This document shows, one piece after another, positions 22,940-34,527 of a stretch of DNA of 64,000 bases (within the stretch, counting starts at the first letter, position 1; each line of letters starts with the position of its first letter). The notes below the pieces were generated by a model, which was not told the origin of the DNA, searched no databases, and worked only from the letters and a program-made list of their open reading frames with translations. The translations under genes were made by a program, and so were the position numbers. Origin of the DNA: Adiantum capillus-veneris (taxonomy: Eukaryota; Streptophyta; Polypodiopsida; Polypodiales; Pteridaceae). The stretch covers positions 105,681,912-105,745,911 of the forward strand of contig CM043963.1 in NCBI GenBank assembly GCA_014529385.2, written 5' to 3'.

Positions 22940-25409
22940 TACGATATTGTACATGCTAACCTACCCCCTATATACAGACAAGATATGGAAGTTCTCACAA
23001 TGAGCCATGCCCCCTCATACGGATTTCGTACGGAACGTAATGACCCACTATTTTATGTATACTAGTAACATGACAATTTAGAAGCACATGACATATAACC
23101 TCGTGATTGAGGTCCTGAGCTCAATAATTATTAGGTGCATGAGTGTGAGCCTTGAGGATTTTGCTTAAACAAAAAGAACTAACTGAAGAGGAAGAGGACT
23201 ATGGATAGATTACATCCAATTGAGTGTGGAAAGACCCCCTAGTAGGGAAGAAAAGGCATATCTTCAAGATTGAAGGTCTTTTCTTTGGGGTTAGCGATGA
23301 AAAGACAAATCATTAACAAAGTACAACTTCTTTGGAGTAGAGATGAAAACAAGTCTGCCGTTATTGTTTAACAAGCTGATTGGACCCTAGTGATCCAAGT
23401 ACCAACCAAAGATTCCTTACTATTCTTGTGCAAAGCTTCTTGCACACTAGCAAGCCTCTTGTTGGCCTACCATGGATATTGCCTATCCTATAGTAATCTG
23501 ACTTGTTATATCTAAGGCTGTGAAGCAAGGAGCTTATGACACCTTCTCAATCTATCCATCTCCTTGTCCTTCCCCCCATAGTAGCATTTTTTCACTCTCT
23601 TCATCCTCGTTGTGCTACATTTCAACTTGGGATTTTTGTTTTGCAAACAAATTAAGGGGGCATATTCACTCCATAACACAAAGAGGAGAAGATTTGGCTC
23701 TTGGAGTCTTTGAGAGAGAACCTATGATGTCACACACCCAGCTTAAGACTTAATGTACATTCGTTATTGAGTTAATACAAAACTACCACCCAAAATTGTA
23801 AGTGGTTTACAAGCTCCAACACAAGTTTTCTTCTAAGTCTCCAATATTTTTTTTAGCATTGGCAACAATGGACATCCAAAACTCTGAATTGTTTAGTTAG
23901 CAACTAGTCCTAAACAATAAAAATCCTCTACTAATAAAACAAATATTGAATCTTTCAAAAAGATTTATAAGTGTTTCACTAAGGTAGACGAAGTCATTAT
24001 TTTTAAAAAATCCAATATACATTGTATACATAGTCTGCAATATTTAGTGGACAATTGAGCTCTTTAATGGACATTGAAAATTGAAATAATACATTATAAG
24101 TTCTACACACTATTACTAAGAAAATGTCTTGCAAAATCTTGGCCAGATTTCAAGCTTGCCTTCAAAAAAATCGACAAAATATACTAATTACTGACAAATG
24201 CTTCAAATATAGCAATTACCAACATATGCTTCAAATTGTGATCTAAAGTGGAATAGTTTTTGTTGTTTGTCTCTATTTTCTTCAATTAGAAAAAATGTTA
24301 TTGGCAAGCTCAACATTGTGCAACAACCCTTAATATCACTACATAGTACACTATGCAGAGTACTCCTAACAAGTTTAAAGAAAAGAAACTAATCAACCAA
24401 AGTCTAAAAGGTTAGAACTTAATCTTATGAGGATTCACAACTCTGCAAAAGACTCACGTGTTTGAGGCCTGAAAATTGAAATTGGGCATTGAGAATTGAG
24501 ACTTGTCAAGAGCCTGCATGTGCCGCTCCAAGAGACAGTGGGTCGTTGAACTCCGTGATGCAAGCCTGTAGCATCGCAGCTCTCTCGGGTCAGATGGTCT
24601 GGATAGAGACACAGTAGCTCACTAGGTTGCACTCGACAACAACAAGTTAGCAACTTAGCGGACGAGCTCGATAGTGGAGTTTGGACAGCAACAATGACAG
24701 CCCCGAAGTAGGCGAAATTGATGCTTCATGTTGGTTGCAAAGACAAAAGGCAAGACTCGAAAGGCTGTGAGCGATGAGTAAGAAAACAACCTAAAGGGTG
24801 TTGGCCCCTCATATATTTTAGGGGTTGGATTTTGTATCTGCGTTCACATAGCCATGGACAAACCCAAACAAACTTCAAAGGTCAAAAAGAAAATAAAACT
24901 TATCATAAAGCTATAAACCATCACTAATTTCTAAACCTCTTATGAACTTTGAATCGGTTTTTGAAGGGCAATTGGATGGCCAACCCTTCTAGTGACAGAT
25001 TTGACAAATTTTCTTCCTTCACAATTGAAGGGCAACTTCAATTTGAACCTTCAAGTGTAGGGTTCTTCATGAGTCAACCTTTCCTACGCAAGGTTGACAA
25101 CTGTTTGAAGAGAAGAAGGGTGTAAAAAACTATCACTGACCATTGGTAGGTAGTGTTTTGAAGTTTCAAAATAAATAATTTCACAACATACAAAAGTACC
25201 TTCAAGGTAGGTTCCAAGGGTAAAGTTTTCAAAATAGCCAGCATTATTTGCAATTGAAGTTATTTAAATCTATTTTCTTGATTTTTCAAACTGATTTTCT
25301 CCTTCTCCCCTCCCTTTGACTGGCGGTTTTAAATTTTCAATCGGCTCAAGACTAAGGTGAGGCACACTTTTCCTGAACACTCGGAGTCACATTGCACAAC
25401 TTACCTGGT

Positions 25410-25471
<62 letters not shown>

Positions 25472-27129
25472 CCTCTCTCTCTCTCTGTCTCTCTCCATTA
25501 AAAAAACCATTGTATTTAAGGTGGCCCAGGTAGTTGTATGTACTCCCTATGTAGCTCTCCCCTCCCCCCCCCCCTTATGTATACGGTATGAGTATGAAGT
25601 AATGAGGGGCTACCCCTATTGTATACACTTATGTAAAAAAATTCAAACCCCCCCCTCTTGTACACTCATGTGGTATCGTACGAAAAAACATAATGAATCC
25701 CCTGGGGTTGGAAGTTGCTTTTGACCCCTATTTTTAGCCTAAGGGAAATTGGTAGAGTGGAAAAAGCTGCAAAAATGCTTTGAAAAGTTGGTATATTGGA
25801 CTGATTGCTTCATGTGCTAAGTTGGAAGATTCTACAAGGACAAGATAGTTGACATTGGTTGTGGCTCTACAATCATGTTGTTGCATACAAAGAGCCAATA
25901 TAAAGCAAACATCTCTACCACCTAATCATTGGCCCATTGAAAAAGGGATATATGTCACACAAGAGGATTTTACTGATCTTTTACAAGCTGGCTTCCAGTT
26001 TAGATATGATAGTAGACTAGAAGTCACAACGATGCATTGCAACTATGTTTTGGATGTGTTTGCGGGGTGTGGTTTTCTCGGTTGATAACGTGCAGAGGAT
26101 ATGAGGCATTTCATGTGTTTAAATCTAGACGAAATGCTCTATGAGAGTTGTCTATCCACCATCGCATGGGGACCAGTGACATGTTGATGCAGGGGATCCT
26201 ATTTGCTTCAGGACTCTCTCTAGACGTTTCATTTTGATGTTTTGATTCGTATGTTTTATGTACATTATGATCACATTACTTGGAAATTTCATCATGGTGG
26301 TATGTGATTGGAGTCTTGTTATGTGTTATGGTATGCATATCATATTGCTACTTGAAATCTATAGTTTGTTTTGAGGTTTCTTGAGCTCATTTGCTAGGCT
26401 ACTTTGAGAGTATGGTAGGTGTGCTGTTTGGTATTCTTTAGAATATGATTTTCAATCAAAATTAAACAAAAATGTTTCTTTTTTTAAAGCTACATTTGAG
26501 GCTAATAAGAGATGTGCATGAGCATACATTTCCACAAGCAAAGACATGCATGCATGTTATATTTGATGGTTTGGTGATTAAAGGAGTAAACAATTTAATT
26601 TAGATTTTCTCATGCCACACTAATGTTGGAAGATATCATTAGTGTAATACGAACATTAAAAGCTCGAAGATAATGTTTTGATTGCAGAATCTCAAAAAGA
26701 AAAGCTCGCAAACATAAAATCCCCTTTGCCTCATATTGAGACTTGGTTGTTGGGAGAAGATCCATTTTAGGCTTTGGTGGTAAGTTACTAACTAAAACTG
26801 ACGTCCCAAAAGATAATGTCTCCACAACTTGAGAGCATGAAAACACGGCCCTACTTGCCCCATCTTGTGCACCATGGCACTTGATGTCATCATAAATTTT
26901 CATATTTGATTTCCTTTAATAGGTATTTCTGTTGCAAAATCTCAATGCACTCAAGATAATCATCCATGAGGCCTCTCTTGAATCCCTACAACATCTACAA
27001 TGCATCAATCCCTTTCAACTTGAGTAGTATCTTTATACAAAGTTAGGGACTTTTTCTCTATCAAGCACTTGTGCCAAAAGTTCTAGATCATGATGTGTTG
27101 GATAGCTCAACTCATGAATCCTTGATTTT
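22940..27129. other. Long non-coding stretch between E2 and E3
   Basis: Mostly AT-rich sequence without recognisable coding, LTR or RNA features. It contains a (CT)n microsatellite at 25411-25495. Small frames at 23520-23753, 24435-24653, 25849-26085 and 26610-26903 have no motif I recognise. The left part may hold the decayed 3' end of E3 just before 27130, but I cannot see its 3' LTR. Confidence 0.45.
25411..25495 (+). repeat. (CT)n microsatellite
   Basis: About 29 perfect CT units, then an interrupted continuation (CCCCTCTCT, GTCTCTCTC). It produces a spurious Leu-Ser frame. Confidence 0.95.
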
Positions 27130-27990
27130 CAAAAAGTGAATGCGATTGGTCGGCCTTCATGTGTTAGGACTCCATCTACGACGAGTCCACTAGAATCTGT
27201 TACTACTTTGAATTCTTGAGTGAAATTGTGAGCACCGGAGCAGAGGTGAGATACTGCTTTAGTTGTAGGAAACAATCTTCTTGCTCTTTCTCCCATGTAA
27301 TCTTGGATGATTTCTGGAGTAGTTGAGTCAAGGCTATTGCGATGAGCTCATAATCCTTGACAAATATTCTGTACCATCCTGTAATACCTAGGAAACCTTG
27401 AATCTCACTGACAAATTTGGGTTGTGTCCATTCTATTATATCCTTAACCTTTGCAACGTCTACTGTGATCCCCTTTAAGATATGGTAAATCCAAGGTAGC
27501 TGACTTTGGTGCTAAAGAAAACACATAAACTCATCTTTGCATATAATTGATGTTGGCGAAGGGGGCTCAATACTTTGCATACATGATCTTGATGCTCCTT
27601 CTCATCTTTGGAATAAACTAGTACGTCATCAAAGAATACTAGTACAAAATCATTCAGGTATTCCCAAAATATATCCTGTACGAGCTGGTTATAAGTTGCT
27701 AGAGCATTTATAAGACCAAAAGGCATTACTATGAACTCATAGTTCTCGCCTCAAGTGTTGAATGCAGTCTTATAGATGTCTACTTCCTTGATCTTGATTT
27801 GGTGATATCTTGACCTGAGATCAATTTTTGTAAACATCTCAACCCTGTGTAATTTATCCAATAGCTCGTCAATGCGAGGGACATGGTACTTATTCTTTAT
27901 GGACACTTGATCAAGACCTCGATAGTCTATGCATAGATGTAGAGACCCATCCTTCTTTTTCTGGAATAAAAAAGGTGCTCCGCACGGCAA
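27130..27990 (-). pseudogene. E3 reverse transcriptase with start of RNase H
   Basis: 27990-27751 gives [35 protein letters not shown] and [14 protein letters not shown]. After one break, 27726-27475 gives VMPFGLINALATYNQLV, the FFDD catalytic box with VLVYS, and YLGFTIS. From 27475 to about 27130 the minus strand still reads FLGITGWYRIFVKDY and ITWEKEQEDCFLQLK, then SAPVLT, the RT-RNase H connection. It is interrupted throughout and the RNase H active site is lost. Confidence 0.85.
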
Positions 27991-28331
27991 ACTATTTGGT
28001 CAGATGCTCGATAATTTGTTGAAGTAGTTCTTTGAGCTCTATGGCTTTGGGAAGGGACATTTTTTAGGGTCTCTTGGAAACAGATTCACTACCAAGGAAG
28101 GTTTCAATCCCGTGATCTATATCCCTTGGGTTAGGTAGATTTGAGAAATACATCTAAAAAATCCTTAAGCCACCGAAAGTTGGTTGGTATCCAAATCTTC
28201 AGCTTTGTTTAGTTTAACCATATAGATTTATTACCCCTTATGTAGACCCTTTATAATTCTACTAGCCTTAACTAAATGAGCCCTATTTCCCCTTACATTC
28301 TTGTACTAATACTTCTTTCCCTACTTCATTT

Positions 28332-28954
28332 TTAAAAGGACAAAATACCCTTTGCAGAATGGATGTGGTCTTTGTTTTTGGACCACCAGTCCATTCCCAA
28401 GATACCATTGTAAATCCCTACTCGCAGGGTGAAAAAATAGGATGATGTGGGAGTCCCTCCTAATTCAAATTTTACTTTCCCGGTTGAATATTGAGAAAGA
28501 ACCTCTTTCACATTTGCTAGTTCTACTACCAATTTTTTGACTAGATGCAGACTCACATTAGCTTCCTTAAGCGTTTTGGAGAAAGAAAAGAATGGTTACT
28601 ACCATAATCTATAAGTAACTCAAACTTTTCACCTTATTAGTTTGCATTAGTTTGGATGACCGCATATTTTTTACGAGCTCCATGATTTTCAATTACAACA
28701 AACAATATAGCTCTTTCTTCTTCCTCATTCATTATGGTAGGTTCCCCTAGTGCTACATAATTTCTAGCTCCTCTTCCTCTTCCTCTGCCACATACTCCAT
28801 TTCTACCTCCTCTTTGTATGTTTCCTTGATTTACTGGGAGTTGGTGGTTAGGTCTGGCTGTAGCTCTAGGCTCTTCTTCTTGTGGATATCTACTCTTATA
28901 ATGTCCCATTTGCTTACATCCATAACACCTAGCATTAAGGAAAGGATGTTCCAA
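28332..28954 (-). pseudogene. E3 zinc knuckle and aspartic protease
   Basis: 28954-28637 begins with a knuckle worded CYGCKQMGHYKSRYP, where the final Cys has become Tyr. A basic Gly/Arg-rich linker (GRGRGRGARN) follows. Further on, about 28625-28585 reads ELLIDYGSNHSFLS, the protease active site with D-Y-G. 28556-28332 ends in NGILGMDWWSKNKDHI, the protease C-terminal GxDWL-type motif. Reading frames shift between the parts. Confidence 0.78.
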
Positions 28955-28959
28955 GGTTT

Positions 28960-29560
28960 TTGTGGATTCTACCGTACGTCACTGACTTCCTTGGTTGAAA
29001 GCTCCCCTAGCTTTTCCCCTCAAATTGTTAATTATTATAGTTCTTGGTAGGGTTGGTTCCTTCTACTATGAGAGGATTGCCTCTCAGAAGGGCATCTTGA
29101 ATTGTTGTAGGCCTCATAGCTTTAAGGCATGTACTCAACGGTTTATTAAATCCTTGACAAAAATGGGCAATCTACTACTCCATTGTCATTTGGGGAGCAT
29201 AGCACTGTAAGGACACAAATCTTGTGTAGTACTCTTCCAGTGGAAGACCTAGTTTCCATAAGACAAAAATCTCATTCATCTTAATAGCATGGTGTGTAGG
29301 ATGAAGGTAGTGTTCTTTGACTACCTGCTTCATCTTTTCCCAAGATAGGCTATTGGTGGGATTGTCTCTACAATGTTGTTTCCACCGTAGTTTGGCATCT
29401 CCACTAAGAAGGAACATACCTAGCATCGTTTGATTTTCTTGGCCAGTCCCCACGGCTAGAAAATAGTTGTCCCTAGCATCAAGCTATGCTTTGGCATCAC
29501 ACTCTAAGCTGGGTCCTTCTCCCTTGAAGGTAGGGAGTTGGACTTCCTTTAATAATAGTA
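28960..29560 (-). pseudogene. E3 Gag capsid
   Basis: The minus strand reads VQLPTFKGEGPSLECDA, then DNYFLAVGTGQENQ, LSGDAKLRWKQHCRDNP and MKQVVKEHYLHP. It continues to PLEEYYTRFVSLQCYAPQM. This is the retrotransposon Gag pattern (FKGE..., LxGDAxxWW-like, LxxYxxxF). A stop lies near 29.49 kb and another after 29175. Confidence 0.8.
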
Positions 29561-29850
29561 TTTTCTCTTGTGTAACTATGTAAAGACTATTTATGTGAGT
29601 GTCACTCTAGGATTAAGTAGTGGAGTTTAGTAGTACTAAATGAATATCTACTTTATTTATGCTTTAGAACTTATCACTTACTCAAAACAAAGAAATAATT
29701 TTCACTTAATTTGAAATGCAATGGTTAAGCAATAACAAACTAACTTTATTTAAAATGTACATGTCATACAATACCCTAGAAAACCATAGTATATACAAGA
29801 GTTTATACAAAACCCTGAAGATCCTAATATGTACAAGGGTAACAACATTC

Positions 29851-30366
29851 CTATACTAGCATCCTGTGGACTATGGCTGGGTCATACATACGTTCAAAAA
29901 ATACAACAACCTTTGGCCCTGTAAAACTGGGGCCTACACCCATGGGTCTAATCGTATCTGGGTAGATTACTATAGACATGTGATCAAACACCCACTGATT
30001 TTCAGATACTTGCACACCATCTATTGTAAGAGTTCTATTTGACCTTTTTGTCCCAGTGAAGTAGACTTCAATAACTCGAAGTTCTTCAGCCCATTTGAGT
30101 CTCTTCATATTTTGTGCAAAACCTCCTAGATTTCCTGCATCAATGAGGAAGATTCCACCAGACCCTGACCAGCTGATCCCCCAAGTGGGAGGAGAAAACA
30201 TTCTGTCTAATAATTTAATCACACTTTGCCACACAAAGAAACATTGGGATGCACATGCTTCCATAAACATAACTTTGAAAACCATGAATTTGCGGTAGGC
30301 TTGATGAAAATCTTCTAGCAAAGATGAAAAAAAATCTCTCTCTTTCTTCCTCTTTTTCGTTTCCAT
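29851..30366 (-). CDS. Unidentified 171-residue ORF between PBS and gag of E3
   Basis: Minus strand, ATG at 30366 and stop at 29851. An in-frame stop lies just upstream, so this ATG is the natural start, about 80 nt from the PBS. The N-terminus is Lys/Arg-rich (METKKRKKERDFF), then comes an aromatic middle with TWGISWSGSGGIFLIDAGN, IDGVQVSENQWVFDH and VVVFFERMYDP near the end. I recognise no family. It is unbroken although gag-pol next to it is full of stops. It could be a captured gene, a leader-encoded accessory protein or a chance ORF. At this length, with normal-looking composition, chance seems less likely. Confidence 0.5.
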   Translation of the reverse strand: METKKRKKERDFFSSLLEDFHQAYRKFMVFKVMFMEACASQCFFVWQSVIKLLDRMFSPPTWGISWSGSGGIFLIDAGNLGGFAQNMKRLKWAEELRVIEVYFTGTKRSNRTLTIDGVQVSENQWVFDHMSIVIYPDTIRPMGVGPSFTGPKVVVFFERMYDPAIVHRMLV

Positions 30367-30448
30367 CACAATTGAATATGTCAAAATTCACTTATTTCAA
30401 CCTAGTACCTTAAAACTTTTCCTAGGTTTATGATCTTAGTTAACACAT

Positions 30449-30463
30449 GCTCTGATACCAAGT
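30449..30463 (-). other. E3 primer-binding site
   Basis: The minus strand reads TTGGTATCAGAGCATG immediately after the LTR end CCTCTCA(C). It is initiator tRNA-Met type. Confidence 0.85.
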
Positions 30464-31570
30464 GAGAGGTCCCCAACCTGACGACTCTGAAGTTGGGACA
30501 AGGTCCTTGACAGGTCTCTAGGTCTAATAAAAAATAAAGTCTTTAAGTAAGGAAAATCGGGTGAATAGTTCTTTTCCATTGGCAATGGCTGGGGACTATA
30601 GCCCTAGAAAACAAAACCTAGTCCTGTCGTGCAAGAGGAAACAAGACAACACCTAAAAGATCCAAAATGTTTTGGCCCTATAACTATCATAAATGGGCTA
30701 AGGCATCCTCATCCAACTCTTTTTTCCCTCTATGTGAGTGAGGGCACAACCGTTGGTGGACTCCTCTTTCACTGAAGAAGTCTTCTAAATGTTAATGTGT
30801 GGGAATCACTAATCAGATCCACCCATCCATGATTGAAAACCTTACTCAATCCCCACTTACCACCCCACACTAACACATGCCTTTTTATTTTCTTATTACT
30901 ATCACAATCTTTTGACACTTAAAATAATGGTTCCTTTTTAATTTTTGGTATCAGAGATTCCTTAAAGAAAGTATTGAAAACGACATTGAAAAGAAATATT
31001 TAACAAACAAACATCTTTAAACATAAGACAAGGTACAATCACTAGGAATAATCCTTGAAAATTTGACTCGTACTTAGCACACCACCTATACATGGGTGAA
31101 AACGGCACCCTTCCTTATTCATAGTCCGAGGTGGAAAAGTCATCACCCAGAGTTCAAGGCATCCATACACCAAACCAGTTGCCCATACAACTGAGCGATT
31201 CCCCTAGGGTAAAAATGGTATCCTAAGATATATACAAACATACACATGCACGGAGTAAAAACGGCTCGTACATGGGGGTAACCGACTTATCACTAGCTAA
31301 AAGCCTTCATTGCTCATCAGCTAAAGTGAAAACATTTCAAGAAATCAAAGGTGTCTTGAGACAAGTTGTCTTAAGGATGACCACACTAACCCAATCATTT
31401 CTTTCCTAGCTTACAAAAAAATGCACAATGTTTCTTGGAGGATATCCTTCTGTTCTTAGCTGGTTTAATAATTCCTATGTACCTTTTCTCTCCTTAACAG
31501 ATGCAATGTTATAACTTTAAAACTTAACTACTTATAAACTTAATTTATAACCAACATCCACTTGTCATTG

Positions 31571-31685
31571 AGTTTAATTTGTAGTAAAAAATAGTAACTT
31601 TTTGACATAGTTTAATTTGTAGTTAAAATTACTAACTTTTTCCTTTAATTTGTAGTAAAAGGTAGTGACTTTTTGATATTGTAAT
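31571..31685. repeat. Short AT-rich tandem repeat, about three units
   Basis: GTTTAATTTGTAGTAAAAAA, TAGTAACTTTTTGACAT and close variants recur three times, with roughly 40-bp spacing, just before the 147-bp array. Confidence 0.75.
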
Positions 31686-31789
31686 TTTTTAACTACATAA
31701 ATGAGAAATATATTTTTATCCTAACCTCCTTATGGTGTTCTTAAGCTCTAGTAATCATCTTATAATTTTTTGAGTTAACTTTCTAAAAT

Positions 31790-32890
31790 TTCCCTTTTAA
31801 ATATATGAAAAAAGGCTCATTTTTTACTTAATACTTTATCTAATAAAGATATATTAATCCTAGCTTTCTAAGAGAGTATTATACCTCTAGAAATTATGTT
31901 ATAAATTTTAAAGTGGATTTCTAAATTGTTTTCTCTACTTTTCTACTAAAAATATAGTATTTTTAACAAAGTGATTAGTAAAACTGGGTAGCTAATTATG
32001 AGATAATTATCACAAGTTTCTAACACTATAGTCTACCTTTGAATTTATCTCACTAACTTCTAGATGATTTAATAATTATCTTACTTAATTTTTTGCTAAA
32101 AATAGAGAATTTAAGCAATAATAATTATCAAAACTAATTAACTAATTATGAGATAATTAAAATAGGTTCTTATTACTTTTTTTGAAAATTATATCACTAA
32201 CTTCTTAACTAATTTACTAGTTATCTTGCTTAATTTTAAGCCAAAAAAATTTTAAACAATAGTAATTAGAAAAACTAATTTACTAATTTTGAGATAATTA
32301 TCACAAGTTTCTAACACTATAATATTTCGTTGAAAACTATCTTAATAACTTTCAAGCTAGTTTATTTATTATCTTGTCTAATTTTTAGCTAAAAATATAG
32401 AATTTAAGCAATAGTAAATTGAGTAAAAAATTATTTATGAGATAAATTTCATAGACTTTTAATACTATAAATCATTTCTTTAAAAGTTATATCACTAACT
32501 TCTAAGCTAATTTACTAATTATCTTACTTTTTAGCTAAAAATATAGAATTTTAGCAATAGTAATTAATAAAATTAATAAGCTAATCATGAGAAAATATTA
32601 TAGGTTTTTAACACTATTATCTACTTTTAAAATTCATCCCATGGTTTATTAAGCTGTATTCCTAAATTTCCCATCAGTTTTAGGCTAAAAACATATACTT
32701 TTTGCTTAAATTAAATATCAAAACTAGTTAGAAAATTTTGATATAATCTTCATAAATTTTCAATAGTATGTAGAATCTCTAAAAATTAATTCATAATTAT
32801 CTAAGCTTATTGGGTATATTTCCCTTTAATTAAGGCCAAAACTTGGTAATTTTAGTCCTAATATAGATTAATAATTAATTAGATTATTGA
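31790..32890. repeat. AT-rich degenerate tandem array, period about 147 bp
   Basis: The anchor AGCTAAAAATATAGAATTT, with variants, recurs at about 31945, 32095, 32239, 32387, 32533, 32683 and 32834 (spacings 144-151 bp), with an earlier unit near 31800. Other phased words are ACTAATTATGAGATAATTAT, TTTCTAACACTATA and ATCACTAACTTCTAAGCT. Units look clearly diverged and no frame stays open. Confidence 0.85.
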
Positions 32891-33160
32891 TCATAAACAA
32901 AGATTTAGTATTCAAAAAATTAATAACATATAAGAGTGTAATTATTAGTAGAGAGAAGCTTAATCTTTCCTATTTGATACGATAATTAGAAAAAAAAGAC
33001 ATAAAATGTCTTTCACTAATCTAACAAGATAAGTACTAATTACATTGATTAAACACTTGGAGATTTGCTCTCTTTGTGATTTTTGAGAAGAATCTCTCTA
33101 AGCATGAGAGATTTTGCCAAGGTCTGAGAGTCTGAGAGAAAATGAAAAGCCTAGCGATCT

Positions 33161-33167
33161 ATTTATA
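33161..33167 (-). promoter_or_regulatory. TATA box of the E3 LTR
   Basis: The minus strand reads AACCTATAAATAGATCG, a strong plant TATA box, in the LTR of a minus-strand element. It predicts a transcript start near 33130. Confidence 0.65.
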
Positions 33168-33531
33168 GGTTTTTCTAGAATTCAGGGCCTGTAATTGGCA
33201 GTTTCCACTTCCCAAACCAGCTCTCAGCTCCCCCTGCTACTTTTTTGGTCCTTGCTAAGTTCATCATATACCCCCTAGCACTTGCCTCATTTAAATTTTC
33301 AAATTTGTTGTCTTCAGGTCAAGTTTCTACTTTAACAAGAAATATCTGGTCCATGTGGGAAAACATCTAGTAGGTTATGTGAAAAAGCATGTGTTATAAT
33401 AATTACTAAAAGTCTTCAATTATTCCTTTGTATTAAAGTAACCATGAAAACTTCCAGTAAGGATTTGGGGGTCAATTTTTGTCCGAATCTGGTTCAAAAA
33501 AAATTCGGCTAAAGTATTGTGGTGTGGAACA

Positions 33532-33995
33532 ATACTAAATTGAATCTAGAAGTGTTACTAGTTGGAACTGTGTGGGTTATGTGTGATTACTGATCCAATG
33601 GGTGCCCAATACAAGAGAGAAATACAATGGGAGATGAATCCATCCTCATATGTACTTTGCTGGATGTCAAGATAGTTTAGCTAGAATCCTCTGTTATAGT
33701 CTTTGTCAATGTTGTGAAGCTCCTCTCCTCAATTGTGGGTGTCTCAATCTCCCTAGCTCTAATGCTTGGTCAATGAGAGTATCACAGGTGTGAGTTTGAT
33801 ATAAGATTTGTAATGGAGACTGCTCCTTTATCTATCCAGTGGTTGGTGTGAAGAAATCAATAATTTGTCTGTGAGATTATCTCCCTCTAGATCTCCTCAG
33901 TAAACTATCTCTCTGTTTGTGTAACTCAAGTAGATACAGTCCAAGACATCTCTAGTCCTAATATCTTATAACTCTCAAGAAGGGTCTAGAGCCTT
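33532..33995. other. Stretch upstream of E4 gag, no gene
   Basis: This should hold the leader and 5' LTR of E4, but I find no match to the putative 3' LTR at 48078-49452 and no clear PBS. E4 therefore appears to have lost its 5' end. An AGTATCACAGGTG word near 33780 only weakly resembles a PBS. Confidence 0.45.
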
Positions 33996-34527
33996 CTTTG
34001 AATAGATACTGGAAGCGACCCGGCTACTTAGGGAATTTGAGCGGCGTTATGCACAACTCACCAGGACAGAAAGGGCCACACTAGATGCAGAGAAGACATA
34101 TCTTTTCTTACAAGCTGCAGGTAAAGAGTTTCAAGAAAATTTGGAGCTTCTTCTTGAAGATAAAGATGTTGAGCAAGGACTAAAGACCGACTCGAATGAG
34201 GTTGAAGGTGCTGTCTCATTGCTTGCCAAACGACAAAGAAGAAGGGACAAGATGGTAGTAAACACTACAAGTCCTTCCACCTCAACTCCTGACAAAATGG
34301 TAAAGCCTACTTTTATCGCTCCGAAGTTTGATGAGTCCATGCTAGATGAGCTTGTGAAGGGAATGCGTGGCTTGAAGGTGAAGCTTGCAAAGCTTGAAGA
34401 AAAAGGCCAACCATCAGGGCCACTTTCTAGGAAAAGACAATAGCCCAAAGAAGGGTTTGTTAATAGATGTATTTGGTGTGATAGTACAGACCATGTAAGA
34501 AGGGATTGTGATGATTTTAGTGATGCT
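33996..34527 (+). pseudogene. E4 Gag C-terminus and zinc knuckle
   Basis: The frame containing 34141 reads EATRLLREFERRYAQLT, then KTYLFLQAAGKEFQENLELL and EDKDVEQGLKTDSNEVEGAV, to RKRQ and a TAG at 34441. In the same frame beyond the stop comes GFVNRCIWCDSTDHVRRDC, a CCHC knuckle (C-x2-C-x4-H-x4-C). No capsid N-terminus is visible upstream, so the 5' part is missing. Confidence 0.75.

Larger units (their letters stand above)
27130..33531 (-). mobile_element. E3: decayed Ty3/gypsy element with long LTR
   Basis: Minus strand, in order: putative LTR (33531-30464), PBS (30463-30449), an extra ORF (30366-29851), gag (29560-28960), zinc knuckle (about 28920), protease (about 28625-28332), RT (about 27990-27475) and RNase H start (about 27475-27130). 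Integrase and the 3' LTR are missing. Many stops interrupt gag-pol. Confidence 0.85.
30464..33531 (-). repeat. E3 5' LTR (putative, about 3.07 kb)
   Basis: The inner end is fixed by the PBS (LTR end ...GGACCTCTCA on minus). I place the outer end at TGTTCCACACCAC (33531) to give TG...CA, without a second copy to prove it. The TATA box at 33161-33167 implies a U3 of about 370 bp. The R/U5 would be very long (about 2.65 kb) and filled with AT-rich tandem repeats, unless these were inserted later. Confidence 0.5.

Noticed and set aside
25392-25724. Leu-Ser repeat frame starting in LSLSLS
   Set aside because: Translation of the (CT)n microsatellite.
33770-33790. AGTATCACAGGTG as a possible PBS for E4
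   Set aside because: It matches the tRNA-Met type site only partly, no LTR end lies next to it, and the upstream sequence does not match the putative E4 3' LTR.
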